A stretch of 64,000 nt of DNA from DATBLY01 sp963705545 (GCA_963705545.1 CAVPJX010000005.1:62001-126000); one strand, 5' to 3'; numbered from the stretch's first letter, positions 7,981 through 18,400 are shown. Notes: generated by a model from the sequence alone, not told the origin. A program made the numbers and translations.

Positions 7981-8756
7981 CGGATCTCCTCTCCGTACGT
8001 CAGGCGCAGGAACGCGTCCTCGAGCGTCGAGGTACCGTCGCGCGTCAGCTCCGCGACCGGCGCCTGGACCAGCAACCGGCCCTGGTGGATCACGATCGCC
8101 TGGTCGGCGATCAGCTGCATCTCGCCGAGCTGGTGGCTCGAGACCAGCACCGCCGCGCCGCCGGCCGCGATCGCCTGCAGCAGGTCGCGCAGCCAGCGGA
8201 TCCCGAGCGGGTCCAGGCCGTTCGCCGGCTCGTCCAGGATCAGGATCGGCGGGTCGCCCAGGAGCGCGCCCGCCAGCGCGAGCCGCTGGCGCATCCCCAG
8301 CGAGTACTTCCCAGCCTTGCGGTCGGCGGCCGCCCGCAGGTCGACGAGCTCCAGCACCCCCTCGACCCGGCCGTCGTCGATCCCCGCCGCGGCCGCCAGC
8401 ACCCGCAGGTGGTTCCGCCCGCTGCGCAGCGGGTGGAAGCTCTGGGTCTCCAGGACCGCGCCGACCGTCCGCGCTGGCTCGGCGAGATCGCGGTACGGCA
8501 GGCCGGCGATCGCGGTCGAGCCCGCCGTCGGCTCCGCGAGCCCCAGGATCGCCCGCAGCGTCGTGCTCTTGCCGGCGCCGTTCGGTCCGAGGAACCCCGT
8601 GACCTTCCCGGGCTCGACCGTGAACGTCAGGTCCTCGACCGCGGTCACGTCGCCGAACCGCTTCGTCAGCTCGCGGACCGCGATCGCGGGCGAGCCGATC
8701 CTCACCCCCATGACGGGAGCCCGATCGCCGCCCGCCTCCGTCGTCGTTCCCTGCAT
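7977..8756 (-). CDS. ABC transporter ATP-binding protein (ABC-2 exporter)
   Basis: 259-residue ATPase. Walker A GPNGAGKST at residues 57-65, signature SLGMRQRL, Walker B ILILDEPANGLDP and switch histidine in SSHQ. The C-terminal tail TLEDAFLRLTYG is typical of the CcmA/BcrA exporter class. ATG at 8756 chosen; an internal ATG at 8711 is also possible. It drives the downstream permease. A 104-base gap separates it from the response regulator gene. Confidence 0.9.
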   Translation of the reverse strand: MQGTTTEAGGDRAPVMGVRIGSPAIAVRELTKRFGDVTAVEDLTFTVEPGKVTGFLGPNGAGKSTTLRAILGLAEPTAGSTAIAGLPYRDLAEPARTVGAVLETQSFHPLRSGRNHLRVLAAAAGIDDGRVEGVLELVDLRAAADRKAGKYSLGMRQRLALAGALLGDPPILILDEPANGLDPLGIRWLRDLLQAIAAGGAAVLVSSHQLGEMQLIADQAIVIHQGRLLVQAPVAELTRDGTSTLEDAFLRLTYGEEIR

Positions 8757-8860
8757 CGCCGCCTCCTCCGCGTCGGTGTCGCGATCGACGCTAGGGAGGC
8801 GACGAGCGCGGCGGCGTCGTCCGGGGGTGGCGTTCCCACGTCCTCCCGGGGGAGGACCGA

Positions 8861-9526
8861 TCAAGCCGGGTCCGACCCGGGGTGGACGAGCCCGGACTCG
8901 TAGGCCACGACGACCGCCTGGGCGCGGTCGCGCAGGCCGAGCTTGTGCAGCACGCGGCCGACGTGCGTCTTCACGGTCGTCTCGGCGACGAACAGCTCGC
9001 GCGCGATCTCCCCGTTCGACAGGCCCCGGCCCATGCAGACGAGCACCTCGCGCTCGCGGTCGGTCAGCTCGGCCAGGGCGGCGGGCGGCGGGGGAGGATC
9101 GGGCCGCTGCGCGAACTCCTCGATCAGGCGGCGGGTCACCGACGGCGCCAGCAACGCGTCGCCGCCCGCGACGATCCGTACCGCGGCGACGAGCTCCTCG
9201 GGCGGGCGGTCCTTCAGCATGAACCCGCTCGCGCCGGCCCGCAGCGCCCGGTACACGTACTCGTCCAGGTCGAACATCGTCAGGATCAGCACGCGGGCTG
9301 AGGCGTCGTCCGCGGTGATCCGGCGCGTCGCCTCGATCCCGTCCATCGTCGGCATCCGCACGTCCATCACGACGACGTCCGGCCTCAGCTCGGCGCAGCG
9401 GCGGATCGCGTCCTCGCCGTCGATCGCCTCGCCGACGACCTCCAGGTCGTCCTGGGCGTCGAGGATCATGCGGAAGCCGCCGCGGATCAACGCCTGGTCG
9501 TCGGCGATCACGATCCGGATCGTCAC
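8861..9526 (-). CDS. NarL/LuxR-family response regulator
   Basis: 221-residue two-component regulator. Receiver domain with acidic pair D9/D10, phospho-acceptor D55 in VVMDVRMP and K105 in FMLKD. The C-terminal LuxR helix-turn-helix begins LTDREREVL and contains SNGEIARELFVAETTVKTHV. GTG start at 9526 overlaps the kinase stop by 4 bases. A longer open frame reaches into the kinase gene but encodes no receiver-like sequence. It probably controls the adjacent ABC-2 exporter. Confidence 0.92.
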   Translation of the reverse strand: MTIRIVIADDQALIRGGFRMILDAQDDLEVVGEAIDGEDAIRRCAELRPDVVVMDVRMPTMDGIEATRRITADDASARVLILTMFDLDEYVYRALRAGASGFMLKDRPPEELVAAVRIVAGGDALLAPSVTRRLIEEFAQRPDPPPPPAALAELTDREREVLVCMGRGLSNGEIARELFVAETTVKTHVGRVLHKLGLRDRAQAVVVAYESGLVHPGSDPA

Positions 9527-10698
9527 GGCGTGGCCCCGTCCGGCGGGACCGGGAGGCGCGCCCGCACGACGAAGCCGCCGCCGGGCCTCGGCCCGGTCCA
9601 GAGCTCGCCGTGCAGGAAGCTCGCGCGCTCGCGCATGCCGATCAGCCCCACCCCGCCGTCGTCGGGCCCGACCGGGCCCGCGCCGTCGTCGGCGACCTCC
9701 ACCTCGATCGCGTCGTGCTCGAACCGCACGCACACCCGGGCGTGCGCGCCCGCCCCCGCGTGCTTCAGCACGTTCGTCAGCGCCTCCTGCACGATGCGGT
9801 ACGCGGACAGGTCCTGGGCCGCCGGGACGGGCCGCGGCGCGCCCTCGGTGACGAGCTCGACCGCGAGACCGGTCGCCCGCGTGCGCTCGAGGAGCTCGCC
9901 GAGCCGGTCCAGGCCCGGGCGCGGCGCCAGGGACGCCGCGTCCTCGCGCTCGACGTCCAGGAGCCGGCGCATCTCGGCCAGGCCGAGCCGGCCGGACTCC
10001 TCGATCGCGCGGAGCGCGCGCTCGGCCTCGGAGGGGTCCCGGCGGAGCACCGCCCGGGCGCCGCCCGCCTGCACCACCATCACGCCCATGCTGTGCGCCA
10101 CCACGTCGTGCAGCTCCCGGGCGATCCGCGTCCGCTCGACCAGGACGGCCTCGCGGGCGGCCGCATCGCGGTCCCGCTCGAGCCGCCGACGCCGGTTCCA
10201 CATGATCCGGCCGATGAGCAGGGGCAGCCCGACGTAGAACAGCACGCCCGTCGCCCACTCGACCCAGTTCCCGCCCCCCCGCGTCGCCTTCGCGGCCCCG
10301 ATCTGCAGGGCGACGGCGGCCGCCGCGGCGAGCGCGATCGTGGCCCCCAGGCGCCACGTCCGCGGCCGGTACGCGGCGGCGGAGTAGGTCGCGACGACCA
10401 GCAAGACCCCGGGGGCGTCGCTCACGTAGCGGGCGGCGGCGTACACGAGGATCGAGCACGAGACCGCGATCGAGACGGCGAGCGGAGAACGCCGCCGCCG
10501 GTACAGGGCCAGACACGCGGCGACGAGCAGCGCGGCCCCGATCGTGTCCGCCGCGCGGACGCCCGCCTGCCCGTCGCCCATGTCGCTGAGCGCGTAGATC
10601 GAGAGCGTCAGCGCGAGCATCAGGCCCGCGACCACCGCGTCCCACAGCCTGGGGTCCAGGCCGAGCAGCCGCTCCCACGGGGTCCGTCGCTCCTGCAT
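9523..10698 (-). CDS. DesK-type sensor histidine kinase
   Basis: 391-residue kinase with several N-terminal membrane segments (about residues 20-170) and no large extracellular domain, so it likely senses membrane state or an intramembrane ligand. The HisKA_3 motif RIARELHDVVAHSM puts the phosphorylated histidine at H197. A C-terminal HATPase domain carries the G-box GGVGLIGMRER. ATG at 10698 is preferred because the frame upstream is low-complexity shadow. Partner of the LuxR regulator it overlaps. Confidence 0.9.
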   Translation of the reverse strand: MQERRTPWERLLGLDPRLWDAVVAGLMLALTLSIYALSDMGDGQAGVRAADTIGAALLVAACLALYRRRRSPLAVSIAVSCSILVYAAARYVSDAPGVLLVVATYSAAAYRPRTWRLGATIALAAAAAVALQIGAAKATRGGGNWVEWATGVLFYVGLPLLIGRIMWNRRRRLERDRDAAAREAVLVERTRIARELHDVVAHSMGVMVVQAGGARAVLRRDPSEAERALRAIEESGRLGLAEMRRLLDVEREDAASLAPRPGLDRLGELLERTRATGLAVELVTEGAPRPVPAAQDLSAYRIVQEALTNVLKHAGAGAHARVCVRFEHDAIEVEVADDGAGPVGPDDGGVGLIGMRERASFLHGELWTGPRPGGGFVVRARLPVPPDGATP

Positions 10699-10790
10699 CG
10701 ACCCGAACGGTATCCCGCCGGCGCGCCGCTGCCGTCCTCCTGCGGGAGGAGCCACCGGCCGTCGGGTTGGCGTTCCCGGGCGGTCGTGGC

Positions 10791-10802
10791 TACGGTCGCC
10801 CG
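10791..10802 (+). promoter_or_regulatory. Leaderless -10 box
   Basis: TACGGT at 10791-10796 followed by 6 bases and the ATG at 10803. The spacing is the same as at the heliorhodopsin gene. Confidence 0.5.
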
Positions 10803-11801
10803 ATGCCGGACCCGCTCGACGTCGCGCGCGCGATCGCCGAGGACGTGCTGTTCCCCGCCGCGACGGCGACCGACGCGGCCGACCTGGTGCCAGTGGCGAA
10901 CCTCGACGCCCTGGCCGCCGCCGGCTTCTACGGGATCGCGGTCCCCGCGGCGTACGGCGGGTTCGACCTGGACCTGGCGACGCAGCACCGCGTGGTCGAG
11001 ACGCTCGCGTCCGGTTGCCTGACGACGACCTTCGTGTGGCTCCAGCACCGGAACCCGACGCGAGCGCTGGTAGCGACGGGGAACGAGGCGCTGCGGGACA
11101 CCTGGCTGGCGCCGCTCGCCTCCGGCGAGCGGCGCGCGGGGATCGCCCTCGTGGGCAACCGGCCCGGGCCGCCGATCCTGCGCGCTGCGCGCGCGCGAGG
11201 CGGCCTGGTCCTCGAGGGCGACGCACCGTGGGTGAGCGGTTGGGGCCTGGTCGACGCCCTGCTCGTCACGGCGCGGGAGGACGACACGGTCGTCTCTGCG
11301 CTGATCGACGCGGTGGGGTCCGACGATCTGCGAGCCGAGCGGCTGCGGCTGGTGGGCGCGAACGCGAGCGGCACCGTGACGCTCCGGTTCGATCGCCACG
11401 CGGTGCCGTCCGATCGGATCGTCGCGGAGGAGCCGCACGCGACGGTGCTCGAACGCGACGCCACGGGCCTGCGCATGAATGGTTCGCTGGCGCTCGGGCT
11501 GATCGAACGCTGCTGCCGGCTGCTCGGCCCGAGCCGGCTGGACGACGAGCTGATCGCCGCGCGCGTCGCCCTGGACCGGGCCACGACCGACGGGCTACCG
11601 GCGGCTCGCGCCGGCGCGTGCGAGCTGGCGCTGCGGGCGGCCACCGCGCTCGCCGTCGCGCGAGGGAGCCGGTCGATCCTGGCCGGCGACCACGCGGAAC
11701 GCCTGGTCCGCGAGGCGCTCTTCCTGCAGGTGTTCGGGTCGCGTCCGGCGATCAAGGCGTCGCTGCTGGAGCGGTTGCACGCCGATGACGGCGACAGGTG
11801 A
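10803..11801 (+). CDS. Acyl-CoA dehydrogenase-like flavoprotein
   Basis: 332-residue protein resembling acyl-CoA dehydrogenases. An N-terminal helical part contains GFYGIAVPAAYGGFDLDL, then a middle beta domain with DAPWVSGWG and a RLVGANASGTVTLRF segment, then a C-terminal helical part. It is shorter than the usual ~380-400 residues, and I cannot identify the catalytic glutamate, so it may be a divergent or non-dehydrogenase member. It is monocistronic, converges with the NicO gene and starts 6 bases after a TACGGT box. Confidence 0.72.
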   Translation: MPDPLDVARAIAEDVLFPAATATDAADLVPVANLDALAAAGFYGIAVPAAYGGFDLDLATQHRVVETLASGCLTTTFVWLQHRNPTRALVATGNEALRDTWLAPLASGERRAGIALVGNRPGPPILRAARARGGLVLEGDAPWVSGWGLVDALLVTAREDDTVVSALIDAVGSDDLRAERLRLVGANASGTVTLRFDRHAVPSDRIVAEEPHATVLERDATGLRMNGSLALGLIERCCRLLGPSRLDDELIAARVALDRATTDGLPAARAGACELALRAATALAVARGSRSILAGDHAERLVREALFLQVFGSRPAIKASLLERLHADDGDR

Positions 11802-11822
11802 CGCATAGGCGCGACGGGGCCG

Positions 11823-13304
11823 TCAGCCGCGGAGGACGCGCACGGCGTCGGCCGCCTGGATCGTCAGGACGATGCCCACGATGAAGATCGCGGCGGCGGC
11901 GCCCAGCGGGAGCCACGCGCCGATCCGCGACTCGGTCCGACCGACCCACGTGCGTGCGTAGTGCGCGATCGTGCCCACCAGGACGAGCGACGCCGCGAGC
12001 CCCAGGCTGAAGACGACGACGAGCGTGATCCCGAGGGGGATGCGATCGGCGGCGATCGCCGCGAGCAGGACGATCACCGCGCTCGGCGACGGGATCAGCC
12101 CGCCCGAGGCGGCGACCGCCGCTAGGCTCGCCCGATCCGCGCCGCAGGCGTCCGGGGCCGGGTGCCGATGCCCTCGTCCAGTCGGGTGTCGGTGGCCGTT
12201 CGGGTGCGTGTGCCCGGCCCCGTGGCCGTCCGCCGCGCGCCGATGCTCGCGCCAGCGCACGACCAGCAGCACGGCGCCGACGACCAGCACGACGATCGCC
12301 GTCAGGAGCCGGAGCCCGCTGAACACGCGATCCGACGAGATCGTCTGCGACGCAGCGTAGGCGATCAGACCTAGCCCCACGACGGTCGCGCAGTGCATCA
12401 GCGCCACGCCGCCGCCTAGCCCGACCGCGTGCCGCAGGCGGATCGAGCCGCTCAGCGAGGACGCGGCCATGATCGTCTTGCCGTGGCCCGGCCCGAGCGC
12501 GTGGACGAAGCCGAACCCGAACGCCAGCAGGAGCAGGAGCCCCAGCGCTCGATCCGACGAGGTCGCCAGCAGGTCCGCGAACCCCCCGGAGCCGCCCGGC
12601 GACGACGATCCGGTGCCCGCGACCGTCGGTGATGCCGGCACGATGGGCGCGTCGGAGGGCTCGTAGTCGAAGCGTGCCTCTCGGACGTCCAGCGGCTGGT
12701 CCACGAGCTCCGCGGGGTACGCCTTGAGCTCGTCCGACACCGACGCGTCCGGCACCGTGCTCGCGACGATCGCGACGCCGGGCTCGGCCCGGACCGTGAT
12801 CTCGCGCCAGCCGGGGCGCGTCGAGTAGTTCCCGTCCGTGAAGACGACCGCCCCCGCCTCGGGAGGCTCGCCGACGTAGCTGGCCTGCAGGTACAGGAGG
12901 TCGAGCCCGCCCTGCCCGGGCCGGAACCGGAGGGAGCTGTCCGTCAGCCGCAGCTCGACCGGGATCCCGTCCGCGACCATCGAGAGGTTCGTCAGGATCT
13001 GCTGCGACGCGCGGTCGGCCCAGCCGTCGCGCTCCGCGGCCGTGATCTCGCCGTCCTCGTCGAGGTCCATGCCGGGCTTCTGCTCCTGCGTCGAGATCTC
13101 GGCCATCTCGAGGACGTAGTCGACGCGGACGGCGCCGGGGGAGACGACGATCCCGCTGTAGAGGTTCAGCGTGAAGTTCCCGATCGGGTGCGCGAGCGCG
13201 CCGGACGCTCCCACGATGAGCCACACGGCGACGAGCGCCGTCGCGACGAGGATGCGGCTGATCCTCGCGCGTCTCCGAGCACCGAGCCCTGAACCGCCTC
13301 GCAT
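11823..13304 (-). CDS. NicO/RcnA-family nickel-cobalt exporter with N-terminal EF-hand domain
   Basis: 493-residue protein. The signal peptide ends near ASGALA. A ~200-residue extracytoplasmic domain follows, with a canonical EF-hand loop DLDEDGEITAAE near residues 78-89. The membrane part carries the family motif HALGPGHGKT and a cytoplasmic or external His-rich loop (GHGAGHTHPNGHRHP) that should bind Ni/Co. The family exports Ni2+/Co2+ or, in some members, imports them. The start codon lies inside a perfect 10-bp dyad (13301-13335). It follows gene A by 65 bases and might be co-transcribed with it. Confidence 0.85.
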   Translation of the reverse strand: MRGGSGLGARRRARISRILVATALVAVWLIVGASGALAHPIGNFTLNLYSGIVVSPGAVRVDYVLEMAEISTQEQKPGMDLDEDGEITAAERDGWADRASQQILTNLSMVADGIPVELRLTDSSLRFRPGQGGLDLLYLQASYVGEPPEAGAVVFTDGNYSTRPGWREITVRAEPGVAIVASTVPDASVSDELKAYPAELVDQPLDVREARFDYEPSDAPIVPASPTVAGTGSSSPGGSGGFADLLATSSDRALGLLLLLAFGFGFVHALGPGHGKTIMAASSLSGSIRLRHAVGLGGGVALMHCATVVGLGLIAYAASQTISSDRVFSGLRLLTAIVVLVVGAVLLVVRWREHRRAADGHGAGHTHPNGHRHPTGRGHRHPAPDACGADRASLAAVAASGGLIPSPSAVIVLLAAIAADRIPLGITLVVVFSLGLAASLVLVGTIAHYARTWVGRTESRIGAWLPLGAAAAIFIVGIVLTIQAADAVRVLRG

Positions 13305-13335
13305 CACCCCACCATCGGTGTCGGCGGGGTGATGC
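13301..13335. promoter_or_regulatory. Perfect 10-bp dyad over the NicO start codon
   Basis: GCATCACCCC (13301-13310) and GGGGTGATGC (13326-13335) are exact inverted repeats 15 bases apart. The minus-strand ATG at 13304 is inside one arm. C4/G4 tracts in a dyad resemble operators of the CsoR/RcnR metal-sensor family. In RNA the same sequence would hide the start codon. Confidence 0.55.
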
Positions 13336-13340
13336 TCAAG

Positions 13341-13359
13341 CGGGTGCCGGAGGCGCCCG
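13341..13359 (-). terminator. Possible hairpin after gene A
   Basis: An 8-bp stem with one imperfect pair (13341-13348 with 13352-13359) lies 11 bases beyond the stop of giant gene A on the minus strand. There is no T run. It may be a weak terminator between gene A and the NicO gene. Confidence 0.3.
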
Positions 13360-13369
13360 GCGTCCCCTC

Positions 13370-15481
13370 TCAGCCCGCCACCTGGTCCAGCCGCGCGTTG
13401 TCGAAGTTCGCCGTGAACGTCTTCGCCGCGTTGTCGCCGATCTGGACGCGGGCGAGCGGGACGGTCCCGGTGCTGCTGGAGAGGGTCCCGATCGGGTTGC
13501 CGTCCCGGTACAGCGTCCAGGTCGTGTTCGTCCCGACCGTCCCGCACAGCTCCACGTTGTGGAAGCCGGTGCCGAGCGCGGTGTTCGAGCTCGCCTGCTG
13601 GCCGGAGAAGTCCGACCGGATGAACAGGATGCCGTTCGCCGCGGCGTAGACCCGGATCATGGCCGTGTTGCCCGTACCGCGCAGCCGGAACAGGTCCACG
13701 GCGTTCGTGCCGTTGTTGGACAGGCTCACGTTCAGGCTGAAGCACGCCTGGTTCACGGGCGAGGCCAGGTCCCGGTACGCGAAGGCCGACAGGTTCGTCA
13801 CCGCCGCCCGGCCGCTCGGCGCGGCCGGGGACCCGGTCGTGTTGTCGATCGTGATCCGGGTCACCGACGTCCACCCCGCGAGGTTCGCGAAGTCGTCCGA
13901 GAAGATCGCGGGCGGTGCGCCCGAGACCAGGATCGAGGCCGAGGCCTGGCTCATCGCGCTCGGCGGGTTCGGGACCGCGTCGACCGCGTCCACCGTATAG
14001 GTGTGGCTGGTCCCCGGCGTGAGCCCCGGGTCCATGAAGGTGAGCGAGGTCGTCTGCCCGATCGAGGTCGGGTTGCCGTCGCGGTAGATCCGGTACGTGA
14101 TCGGTGGCGAGGCGTCCGTGGACGCCGTCCAGGAGATCTGGATCATTCCTGCGGACGGGCTCGATCCCGTGGGCTGCCCCGGCTGGGTCGGCGGGGTGGT
14201 GTCCGCCGGGGGACCCGAGACCAGGATCGAGGCCGAGGCCTGGCTCATCGCACTCGGGGCGTTCGGGACCGCGTCGACCGCGTCCACCGTGTAGGTGTGG
14301 CTGGTCCCCGGCGTGAGCCCCGGGTCCATGAAGGTGAGCGAGGTCGTCTGCCCGATCGCGGTCGGGTTGCCGTCGCGGTAGATCCGGTAGGTGATCGGCG
14401 GGGAGGCGTCCGTGGACGCCGTCCAGCTGATCTGGATCGTGCCGGCCGAGGGGCTCGAGCCGCTCGGCTGCCCGGGCTGGGTCGGCGGGGTGGTGTCGGC
14501 GGGCGGGCCGCCGCCCTCACCGGGCGCCTGGTCGAGCACCACGTGGTCGAAGTTCGCCGTGAACGTCTTCGCGGCCGTGTCGCCGATCTGGACCCGCCCG
14601 ATCGGCGTGGTCCCGGTGTTCGCCGTCGGCACCGTGAGGATCGGGTTCCCGTCGCGGTACAGCGTCCACGAGGCCGACGTCCCGACGGTCCCGCACAGCT
14701 CCACGTTGTGGAACCCGGTCCCCAGGACGACACCGGAGGAAACGACCGTCCCGGTGACGTCGGAGCGGAACTGCAGGATCCCGGTGGTCGACACGAGGGC
14801 TCGGGACACCGCCCCGTTCGCCGCGGTCCGCAGCCGGAACAGGTCCACGGCGTTCGTCGCGTTGTTCGACAGGCTGACGTTCACGCTGAAGCAGACCTGG
14901 GTGAAGGTGCCGGTCAGGTCTCGGTAGGCGAACGCGGGCAACGCCGTCACGGCCGCGCGGCCGCTCGGGACCGCCGGGGATCCGGTCGTGTTGTCGATCG
15001 TGATCCGAGTGGCGGCGGTCCATCCTCCGAGGTTCGCGAAGTCATCGGAGAAGATCGCGGGAGGAGGCCCGCCCGAGACCAGGATCGAGGCCGAGGCCTG
15101 GCTCATCGCACCCGGGGCGTTCGGGACGGCGTCGACCGCGTCCACCGTGTAGGTGTGGCTGGTCCCCGGCGTGAGCCCCGGGTCCATGAAGGTGAGCGAG
15201 GTCGTCTGCCCGATCGAGGTCGGGTTGCCGTCGCGGTAGATCCGGTAGGTGATCGGTGGCGAGGCGTCCGTGGACGCCGTCCAGCTGATCTGGATCATGC
15301 CGGCCGACGGGCTCGATCCCGTGGGCTGCCCCGGCTGGGTCGGCGGGGTGGTGTCCGCCGGGGGACCCGAGACCAGGATCGAGGCCGAAGCCTGGCTCAT
15401 CGTGCTCGGCGGGTTCGGGACCGCGTCGACCGCGTCCACCGTATAGGTGTGGCTGGTCCCCGGCGTGAGCCCCGGGTCCAT
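13370..15481 (-). CDS. Gene A segment 4: FN3 and DDF units (C-terminus)
   Basis: In-frame C-terminal part of gene A after the indel near 15682. It holds FN3 repeats marked by PPTQPGQPTGSSPSAG and SWTASTDASPPITYRIYRDG, a DDF unit (about 15060-14520), two more FN3 repeats and a final DDF unit (about 13905-13373). The DDF units share FSDDF near the start, ITIDNTTGSP, CFSLNVSLSNN, GFHNVELCGTVG and KTFTANFD, with two invariant cysteines that could pair. The internal ATG used as the open-frame start is inside an FN3 repeat and is not a real start. Confidence 0.7.
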   Translation of the reverse strand: MDPGLTPGTSHTYTVDAVDAVPNPPSTMSQASASILVSGPPADTTPPTQPGQPTGSSPSAGMIQISWTASTDASPPITYRIYRDGNPTSIGQTTSLTFMDPGLTPGTSHTYTVDAVDAVPNAPGAMSQASASILVSGGPPPAIFSDDFANLGGWTAATRITIDNTTGSPAVPSGRAAVTALPAFAYRDLTGTFTQVCFSVNVSLSNNATNAVDLFRLRTAANGAVSRALVSTTGILQFRSDVTGTVVSSGVVLGTGFHNVELCGTVGTSASWTLYRDGNPILTVPTANTGTTPIGRVQIGDTAAKTFTANFDHVVLDQAPGEGGGPPADTTPPTQPGQPSGSSPSAGTIQISWTASTDASPPITYRIYRDGNPTAIGQTTSLTFMDPGLTPGTSHTYTVDAVDAVPNAPSAMSQASASILVSGPPADTTPPTQPGQPTGSSPSAGMIQISWTASTDASPPITYRIYRDGNPTSIGQTTSLTFMDPGLTPGTSHTYTVDAVDAVPNPPSAMSQASASILVSGAPPAIFSDDFANLAGWTSVTRITIDNTTGSPAAPSGRAAVTNLSAFAYRDLASPVNQACFSLNVSLSNNGTNAVDLFRLRGTGNTAMIRVYAAANGILFIRSDFSGQQASSNTALGTGFHNVELCGTVGTNTTWTLYRDGNPIGTLSSSTGTVPLARVQIGDNAAKTFTANFDNARLDQVAG

Positions 15482-18400
15482 GAAGGTGAGCGAGGTCGTC
15501 TGCCCGATCGAGGTCGGGTTGCCGTCGCGGTAGATCCGGTAGGTGATCGGCGGCGAGGCGTCCGTGGACGCCGTCCAGCTGATCTGGATCGTGCCGGCGG
15601 ACGGGCTCGATCCCGTGGGCTGCCCCGGCTGGGTCGGCGGGGTGGTGTCCGCCGGGGGACCCGAGACCAGGATCGAGGCCGAGGCCGGCTCATCGTGCTC
15701 GGCGGGTTCGGGACCGCGTCGACCGCGTCCACCGTGTAGGTGTGGCTGGTCCCCGGCGTGAGCCCCGGGTCCATGAACGTGAGCGAGGTCGTCTGCCCGA
15801 TCGAGGTCGGGTTGCCGTCGCGGTAGATCCGGTAGGTGATCGGCGGGGAGGCGTCCGTGGACGCCGTCCAGCTGATCTGGATCGTGCCGGCCGAGGGGCT
15901 CGATCCCGTGGGCTGCCCCGGCTGGGTCGGCGGGGTGGTGTCGGCGGGCGGGCCGCCCTCACCGGGCGCCTGGTCGAGCACCACGTGGTCGAAGTTCGCC
16001 GTGAAGGTCTTCGCGGCGTTGTCGCCCAGCTGCACGCGCGCGATCGGCGCCGTCCCGGTGCTGACGGTGAAGGCCGGACCGGCCTGCTGGCCGTCGCGGT
16101 ACAGCGTCCAGGAGGTGGTCGTGCCGACCGTGCCACACAGCTCCACGTTGTGGAAGCCGGCTCCCAAGGCCACGCCGGAGCTCTGCTGGCTGCCGGCGAA
16201 GTCTGAGCGGATGAACAGCTGTCCGTTCGTCGCGACGTAGACCTTGATCAGCGCGCCGTTGTTCGCGCTGCGCAGGCGGAACAGGTCCACGGTGTTCGAC
16301 GTGTTGTTCGACAGGCTCACGTTGAGGCTCAGGCAGGCCTGCGGCATCGCGGTCGTGAGGTCCCGGTTCCCGAACGCGGACTGGTTCGTCACGGCCGCGC
16401 GGGCGCTCGGCGCCGCCGGCGAGCCGGCCGCGTTGTCGAGCGTGAACCGGGTGACGGTCCAGGCCGAGAGGTTCGCGAAGTCCTCGACGAAGACCGGCGG
16501 CGCCCCGCCGCCCGAGATCGAAGCCGAGTCGGTCGCCGAAGCGCCGTTGGCCGTCCCGTCGTTCGGGGTCACCGTGACGACGATCGCGTCGCCCGCATCG
16601 CCGTTGCCCGCGACCGACAGGTCGAACGTGCTCGTCAGGCTCGACGAGTTCGAGGTCGTCTGACGGGTCACCCCGTTCACGGTCCACACGTAGGTCAGGG
16701 TGACCGTGTCCGCGTCAGCGTCCGCGCGGGTCGCCGTGGCGGTCAGCGTCGCGTTCGTGCCCGGCGCGTGGTCGTTCAGCGACACCGTCGCGGTCGGGGC
16801 GGTGTTCAGGATCGTCACGGGGGCCGAGGTCGAAGGTGCGGACGTCGCGGAGCCGTCGGAGGCCGTGACCCGCACGCGGATCGCGTCGCCCTCGTCCCCG
16901 TTGCCCCCGGTCGCGAGGTTCAGCGTCGGCGTCGTCGCACCCGCGATCTCGGTGCCGTTTCGCGTCCACTGGTAGGCCAGGGTGGGCGCCGGACCGTCCG
17001 GGTCGGAGGCGACGACCGTCACGGAGAGCGTGTCGTTCGTGCGCGGCGAAGCCTGGTCGATCACGACCGACGTGACCACCGGCGCGCCGTTCCCGACCGT
17101 CGCGGTGTCCGAGGCGGCGCTGCCGTTCGCGCTCCCGTCGTTCGGCGTCACGGTGACGACGACCGTGTCGCCGTTGCTCCCGTTGCCCGCGACCGAGAGG
17201 TCGAACGTGCTCGTCAGGCTCGACGAGTTCGTGGTCGTCTGGCGGGTGACGCCGTTCACGGTCCACACGTAGGTCAAGGTGACCGTGTCGCCGTCCGCGT
17301 CGGCGCGGGTGGCCGTCGCGGTCAGCGTCGCGCTCGTCCCCGGGTCGTGGTCGTCGAGCGAGACCGTCGCCGTGGGGTTCGAGTTCAGGATCGTCACGGG
17401 GCTGGAGGTGAGCGGCGCCGAGGTCGTCGATCCGTCGGAGGCGGTCGCGCGGACGCGGATCGTGTCGCCCTCGTCCCCGTTGCCGGCGACGCTCAGGTCG
17501 AGCGTCGCGGCGGTCTCGCCCGCGATGTCCGAGCCGTTCCGCGTCCACTGGTAGTCGAGGTCGACCGGGCTGCCGTCGGGGTCGTGGCCCGACGCGGACG
17601 CGGTGAGCACGTCGTTCGTCCTCGGGGCGCCCTGCTCGATCACGACGGAGTCCACGATCGGCGTGCTGTTGCCGACGATCGCCGTGTCCGAGGCCGCAGA
17701 GCCGTCGTCCGTCCCGTCGTTCGGCGTGACGGTCACGACGATCGTCTGCCCGTCGTCGCCGTGGCCCGGGGTCGCCAGGTTCAGGTTGTCGGTCAGGTCA
17801 GTGGTCGTCGTCGTCCGGACGGTGCTCCCGTTCACGGTCCACAGGTACGTCAGCGAGACCGCGTTGCCGTCGGCGTCGTTCCGCGTGGCCGTCGCGGTGA
17901 GCGTTCCGTTGGTCGTCGGCGCGTGCTCGTCCAACGAGACGGTGGCCGTCGGCGCCGTGTTGAGCACCGTGACCGGGTCGGAGGTCAGCGGGGCCGACGT
18001 GGCAGAGCCATCGGAGGCCGTCACCCGCACGCGGATCGCGTCATCCCGGTCCCCGTGGCCCGTCACCGACAGGTCGAGCGTCGCGGTGGTCGCCCCCGCG
18101 ATGTCGTCACCGTTCCGGGTCCACTGGTACGCGAGGGTCGGTGTGCCGCCGTCGGGATCGTGCGCCGTGGCGGTCGCCGACAGGAGGTCGTCCGTCCGCG
18201 GCGTGGCCTGGTCGATCACGACCGAGTCCACGACCGGAGCCTCGTTCCCGACGGTGGCGCTGTCGGTCGCCGGGTCGCCTGCGTCCGTGCCGTCGTCGGG
18301 CGTGACCGTGACGACGACCAGCTCCCCGTTGTCGCCGTTGCCGGCGATCGAGAGGTCGAGGCTGTCGGTCAGCGACGAGGTGGTCGTCGTCCGGACCTGG

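Noticed and set aside
13915..15955. Regularly spaced ~295-base repeats that could suggest a CRISPR-like or satellite array
   Set aside because: Each unit translates to one FN3 domain on the minus strand. Repeats are far too long and no variable spacers exist.
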